This document shows positions 57,246 to 64,000 of a stretch of 64,000 bases of DNA, one piece after another (position 1 is the first letter of the stretch; every line of letters begins with the position of its first letter). The notes beneath the pieces were generated by a model. That model did not search any database. It was not told the DNA's origin and saw nothing but the letters and a program-made list of their open reading frames with translations. The stretch covers positions 728,870 to 792,869 of the forward strand of contig NW_027192202.1 in NCBI RefSeq assembly GCF_041956535.1, read 5' to 3'. A program made the translations under genes and the position numbers. The DNA comes from Calcarisporiella thermophila CBS 279.70 (lineage: Eukaryota; Calcarisporiellomycota).

Positions 57246-58283
57246 TCAGTACAAAGCAAGGCGCGAGGATATATTGGATTGATTGAGGAAGTGGGGAAGA
57301 AACTTGTATAAATCGCCAACAATCTCAGGAACCTCAAAAACAGTTCGTTCTTTCTTGTCTTTATGGCTCGCATCGATCACCAGAAGCTCTAACCGGTCCA
57401 GTTTTAAGGCTCCTAGAGAAATAAGATGTGTCATCCCCAAAAAAGCCAATGAGAAAAATTGCCAACTGGGAAGAAGGGTGTATATTTACCGGCGTCTTCG
57501 GTCAATTTTAATACTCTGTTGGGGGTTCCCACTGCAATATTGAGGTGCTCCTTCGAGAGTAATGTGACCTGCTCTTCCACTTTAATGTGTTTTGCAAAGA
57601 GTTTGGCAATACGCGCTGTCTTACGGAATTCATCGAGGGCACGGATGATCTCTGTGCATCGTATTGCGCTTTCTGCAAGCACGAGAACAAGTGGCCGCCC
57701 AACGGCATCATCCCCGGTGGGTTTTTTGAAAAGTTTTTTCTTATAGCTCATAACACCTAGTTGAGAAATTCAGAAAAAAATTAGAATGGTTGCTGAACAT
57801 TGCATTTATATAATATATGTACCAAATTTAATAAAGGAGGCATAATGCTCAAGTGTATGAGGTGACGAGAATCTGGCCGTGTCAAGCAATCGCTCTTCGG
57901 GTAATCTTTGCTCAGACAATTCCAATGAAGACAGATGTGGGAGTGTTTTTTCTTGTATTTTGTGGAGATATGCGAGTTGATCTTGTTTGCTTCGCTCAAC
58001 CACGGGTGTCTCGATCTCTTCGGTTTTTTGCTACAAGAAGACTCGAGTCAGTTGCGGCCGGTAGTAAATGGCTCGAAAAATAACGAACCTTTTTAGTTTT
58101 CTTTTGTTTTTGTTCTTTTTTTCTCTTCTTAGATTCCTCTTTAGGCATTTCCTTGTCTTCTGCATTGGTATCTTCACCATTCTCCGCAATAGCATCGTCA
58201 ACTACAATTTCTGCCGAAGGAGGCGCTTCGTCGACCACTTGCTTGTCCAGGTAAAAATCGTCATCAAGGGCATCTGCTGACAT
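57246..58283 (-). CDS. CMS1: Cms1-like 90S pre-ribosome associated protein
   Basis: Ribosome-biogenesis protein linked to the U3/90S pre-ribosome, with a degenerate helicase-like fold. Four exons from ATG 58283. An acidic start (MSADALDDDFYLDKQV) passes into a lysine block (KRKKEQKQKKTKK), a nucleolar-type signal. The core: LDTARFSSPHTLEHYASFIK, KKLFKKPTGDDAVGRPLVLV, LAESAIRCTEIIRALDEF, TLLSKEHLNIAVGTPNRVLK, LDRLELLVIDASHKDKKERT and VPEIVGDLYKFL. No Walker A or DEAD residues are present, as expected for CMS1/CMSS1. Length is about 270 residues, similar to yeast. The exon junctions KK|IETP and FG|VMS are inferred from frame. Confidence 0.88.
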
Positions 58284-58482
58284 GGTTGGAAGAAAATAAC
58301 GTATTTCTTATATTGTTAAAGAATAATGTCAATCCAATCTATATTAAACCTTTAGATATGTTTATGTGTGACTTGATTTGAGAAAGCGTGACTGCTTTAT
58401 TCTTGATTATTTTTAGGTAATTACAAGTTCTAACAAATTATTTAGACTCAAAGATCATAGTAATCACTACAAAGCGCAAATG

Positions 58483-61400
58483 TTACGATCTCCGGGATGA
58501 AGATAAAGACGGCCTTCTTCTATCTGAGTCTGCACGATGGCGCTTATCTTGGTCCCGTTCTCGGTCCCGTTCCCTATCTCTTTCTCGTTCCTTCTCCCTC
58601 TCGCGGTCTCTGTCCCTCTCTCGTTCCCTCTCCCGATCTTTGTCCCGCTCTCTATCCGGATCTCTATCCCTGTCTCTATCCCTCTCTCTATCTTTTTCTC
58701 TATCCCTGTCTTTACCCCGCTCCCTATCTCGCTCCTTCTCCCTCTCGCGGTCTCTATCCCTCTCTCGTTCCCTCTCTCGCTCCCTCTCCCGATCTTTGTC
58801 CCGCTCTCTATCCGGCTCTCTATTCGGCTCTCTATTCCTGTCTCTATCTCGCTCCCTATCCCGCTCCCTATCTCGATTTCTGTCCCGCTCTCTATCCCGT
58901 TCTCGGTCCCGTTCTCGGTCTCGTTCTCTCTCTCGTATTCTGTCCCGTTCTCGGTCCCGCTCTCTGTCCCGCTCTCTTTCTCGATCCCTATCTCTGTCCT
59001 TTTCTCTCTCCCTATCCCTCTGGTTTAAACGATCTCTATCCCGGGATCGATCGGAATGTCTCTCATCTCTCTCCCTGCTCCGTCGACGCCTCGAACCACT
59101 TCTAGACCGAGAACGTGACCTGTGGCGGTGACGAGACGATCTGCTTGGTGAACGCGAATCGCGCCTATCATTCCTGCGATTATTCCGATATTGAGAAGCG
59201 GAGCTTGGGGATCGGTCATTGTGCCGTGGCCGATCATCCCTGGGAGATTCAGAGCGGCGACCGCGAGAGCTATATTTAGGACGAGGTGGCGTGCTTGGAC
59301 CATCCCGGTAGCGATGCTCACCGCGATCTCGCGGGCTGCGTGGGCTGCGCGAGCCGCGGGGTCCCTTGGGCAATTCATGGAGCATTGGGCCAAGTCTATC
59401 CGCAATGGAGGGCCTTGAGGGCAGAGATTCCTCGTGCAATTGTTTAGGTCGTCCATTCACATGGCCATGCTCCTGATCATGTTCGTGGTCGCGGTTTTGG
59501 AACTGAGCACCCTCCGAGTCTTCGTGCACTTCTGCTTCTCCCGCTAGCTGCTTAACCACGCTGTCATCTTCCTCGGCACCATCGGCTCTCGCACCCCTAC
59601 CCATACCTGCATTATTTTGGATGAACCCGCCTCTCCCCCTGAGATTGACCCCACGACCCCTTCCCCGAAATCCTCCCCGGCCACCCCTAAATCCTCCGCC
59701 AGGGGCCATATTGGGATCAAATGGTGGAAATGGCATCATAGGCTCTCCGCCGGCAGGATTCATCATAGGTCCTTGGCCGTCTTCACCCCCGAAAGGAGGC
59801 ATCCCTGGGAGCGGTGGCATAAAGCCCATTTGCCCACCTGCAGCATACGGATTGAAATCAGGCGGTAAAAAGGAAGGATCGAAGAATCCCGGGCCCTCTC
59901 CACCAGGGCCACCCCCATTCATGTTTCCATTAAACATGCCATCCTGGGGCCCCATCATCATAAACTCTGGAGGCGGCATTGGTCCTCCGGGAGGGAACCA
60001 TTCCCACGGCCGACCCTCAGGACCTCCACCTGGCATTCCAAAACCTCCACCACCGACTCCAGGACCGCCGGGGCCCATGCCACCAGGGGGAAATGGCGGC
60101 ATGTTCCCAAAAGGAATGGGCGGTCGCATATTTGGAAGTTGAACGGGATTGTTCTGCATCACTGGCATTTGTTGGGGCCTTTTACGGAGGCGGGACTCTT
60201 CAGCCGAAGATTCATAAACCGCGATGTGTTGAGTTGTCTAGTTCATATGAAAGGATTTAGAGCAAATTCAATAAAAAAACATTAATTATATTTTCTTTGG
60301 ATATTCCGTACCTCTTCTCCTGGCTGACTTGGCTTCACGTCCTGCATGTGAGCCATAGAAGTTCTTGAAGACTGGGGTAGTGATATTTGACCAGGGGTAT
60401 TTGCGTTGGCTCTTTCCTCCTCATCGCCAGGCTGTCGTTGTTTCGAAACCCATACGCGGATAAAGTCTTCAACTCGTTCTCGTAACTCATGGTCAGGAAG
60501 CAAGTGATCAGGCACCACGTTCGAGGTCTTACAGCTGGGACATACAAATTGTTTTGAAGGATCGGGGTTGTTGACTAGAGTGTCTCGAATACCTGAATGG
60601 AATTTCAAATTTCACATTGATCAGCCTGCTCAAGCATTCAACCCCATCCAATTTCCTACTCACATTCATCGCAAAAACTGTCTCCACAACAGGGGACTCG
60701 CACCGCCTCCCTAATGAGCTTATTACAGATGCCACATTGCAACTCTGCTGGAGCAGGTGCGTTCTCATAGACATCCCCCGACGTGATACCGACTCTCTGG
60801 CGATTATGTATTTGTTCCCACGCAGCACTGCAAGAAGAGAAAAATGAAAAGAAAAGTTACCAACATCTGCAGACCAAGGTGCTGAAGGTTGAAGATAAAC
60901 TCTATTGTGATATAGACGCTCACTAAGGCTAGAGCCATACATAAGGCCAAAAGGCCCAGTCCTCCACATAGCAAATACAGACAAAACAAAAGAAAATACA
61001 GAATATATAAGAGAGAATACAAACTCATTAGCTTTCGCAATCACCAAACTTCCATCGCTCGTCACCATCACACTCCCACCCTTGCCCGAGGGAACCTGAT
61101 CCACCTTTTGAAGAAATGACGACGGAATACCCGTAGTTCGCTTGACACGCACATTGTCGAAGGCAGGGTCGCCATTAGTTGGGCACTGAGATATCCAATG
61201 ACCTGCCATATAGAATGAAGCGAGTTAAGGATCTATCAGGATAGACCTATAGAGCGAATTAAGTATACCCCACCTTTAATACCGCATCGATAACACACAT
61301 AGTGTGGAGGAGGTGGTCTCATAGGAACATTTTGTTGCATTGGTTGGTTATCTCGTCTTGCCTGCTGTGTGGGGGGACGGAAACGAACATATTGCTGGCT

Positions 61401-62048
61401 GCATATGGACATTCCTCAGATTAATCCCAACCAATAGAATAGTATAAACTCGAAGAAACTTACTGAGCCATCTGCTCCTGCTGCTTATTCCAATAATCGG
61501 AGGTCTGTTGAAACATGGCTTGGATTCGATCTTCCTCCGATTGATTAGGATCCCCGTTTGTGGGCATGGCTACCTCTTGAGGAGGTAAGACGGATTTTTG
61601 TAGGGGGCTAGAAGGCTGAACTTGTTGCTGTTGAATATACAAAAAAATGGAAAAAAAAAACAATAAATAATCGGCGATGTAGTAAGATTTATCAAATATC
61701 AAAGCCCAATCTAGATACCTTTCGAACTAAAGAGCCAGCATCGGGTGCAATCACCACCCCTCGCGACACTGGTCCAACCCCATTTAAATAATGCTGTATG
61801 GTCCCCTTACCCGGCTTGGTTGGCACACGTGATACTACCACCGATGTGTTTTTCGGAATCTGTGCAGCGTCCTCCTCATATTCCTCACCACTCTGCGCGT
61901 TGCAGATCTTCAAGTCAAATCCATCTCCTTTTAGTTTGCTTGCAAGAATTATCTCTCTTTTTACATCAAACACCGAGAGGGAAGTTCCATCAAATGTAAT
62001 TGATTCATAATCTTTAGATGATTTAAACTTAAAGTAGATCTTGGACAT
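58483..62048 (-). CDS. MPE1: Mpe1/RBBP6: DWNN, zinc knuckle, RING and long arginine-aspartate tail
   Basis: Subunit of the cleavage and polyadenylation factor with RING ubiquitin-ligase features. Exon 1 (ATG 62048) encodes the ubiquitin-like DWNN domain: KIYFKFKSSKDYESITFDGT, KREIILASKLKG, VVVSRVPTKPGKGTI. Next come a glutamine-rich linker, the CCHC knuckle CYRCGIKGHWISQC, then AAWEQIHNRQRVG, and the RING CGICNKLIREAVRVPCCGDS with FCDEC and CPSC. Seven or so exons. The C-terminus is unusual: a Gly/Pro/Met-rich segment (GGFRGGRGGFRGRGRG) and a tail of some 200 residues of RE/RD/RS repeats. Yeast Mpe1 lacks such a tail; metazoan RBBP6 has a comparable one. It is divergent from the LeuRS gene. 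Confidence 0.92.
58540..59040 (-). repeat. Coding low-complexity array (Arg-Asp/Arg-Glu codons)
   Basis: A roughly 500-bp stretch of imperfect 6- and 12-bp units, CGxGAy/CGxGAG in frame, encodes the RD/RE tail of MPE1. Codon choice varies, so it is not a recent perfect microsatellite. It opens long spurious frames on the other strand. Confidence 0.85.
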
Positions 62049-62201
62049 AATCTCCTAGTGTTTGTGAGAGAAAATGTGAAGTCCACTGCCTCATTTTTTA
62101 GAATCGAAAGATTATCTAAGCCACCCACTATTTTCATTTAGGAAGCGACAGCTTAAAATGAGTGTCATACTTAATAAGTGAATGTCATAATAATAGAGCC
62201 A

Positions 62202-64000
<1,799 letters not shown>

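Noticed and set aside
58497-59131. Long open frames on the plus strand over the MPE1 tail
   Set aside because: They are mirror images of the Arg-Asp/Arg-Glu codon array (Ser/Leu/Pro repeats), a composition by-product.

Overview
This window is nuclear DNA of a fungus. Genes are carried on both strands with little space between them. Most are split by short introns of about 35 to 100 bp, with GT-AG borders and a CTAAT-like branch site near the 3' end. Fungal markers include a Zn2Cys6 regulator with a fungal-type middle region, a GDE1-type SPX/ankyrin/GDPD protein, MPH1, a HAK-type potassium transporter and ERG26. The lineage below fungi cannot be settled from the sequence; nothing in it is bacterial or viral. 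There is one assembly gap, 481 Ns at 28065-28545. Gene spans below include introns, and exon joins were deduced by eye from reading frame, splice borders and family conservation.

Layout. 1-6.2 kb: the 5' end of an ABCC transporter, divergent from a Zn2Cys6 regulator, then an NmrA-like protein and the repair endonuclease APN1. 6.3-12.2 kb: SGT1 co-chaperone, proteasome assembly chaperone PBA1/PAC1, sterol enzyme ERG26, SUMO E1 subunit AOS1 and a small LAMTOR5-like roadblock protein. 12.9-18.1 kb: HAK potassium transporter, an unknown protein with a duplicated motif, and intronless GC-rich adenosylhomocysteinase. 18.1-21.0 kb: a GC-rich stretch without clear genes. 21.0-27.5 kb: an UNC93-like transporter, a gene-poor repeat-bearing stretch and a heme oxygenase. 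27.5-30.8 kb: tRNA-Asn, the gap and AT-rich gene-poor DNA. 30.8-38.2 kb: a secreted class 3 lipase and a giant triple START-domain membrane protein. 39.1-46.0 kb: MPH1/FANCM helicase and GDE1. 47.1-50.8 kb: a low-complexity unknown protein. 52.1-64.0 kb: a dense housekeeping block with PCP1 rhomboid, ALG14, proteasome alpha subunit SCL1/PSMA6, mitochondrial ribosomal protein uL13, TRAPP subunit TRS20, CMS1, MPE1/RBBP6 and the start of mitochondrial leucyl-tRNA synthetase.

Most genes are unrelated housekeeping genes rather than a pathway cluster. Loose themes are proteasome biology (PBA1, SCL1), ubiquitin-like/RING proteins (AOS1, MPE1), lipid handling (ERG26, lipase, START protein, GDE1) and mitochondrial function (PCP1, uL13m, LeuRS). 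The best candidates for undescribed biology are the triple-START protein, the duplicated-motif protein at 15.7 kb, the tRNA-like element at 23.6 kb with related decayed repeats near 29-30 kb, and the low-complexity protein at 47-51 kb. I found no CRISPR array, intact transposon, biosynthetic core enzyme or defence system.
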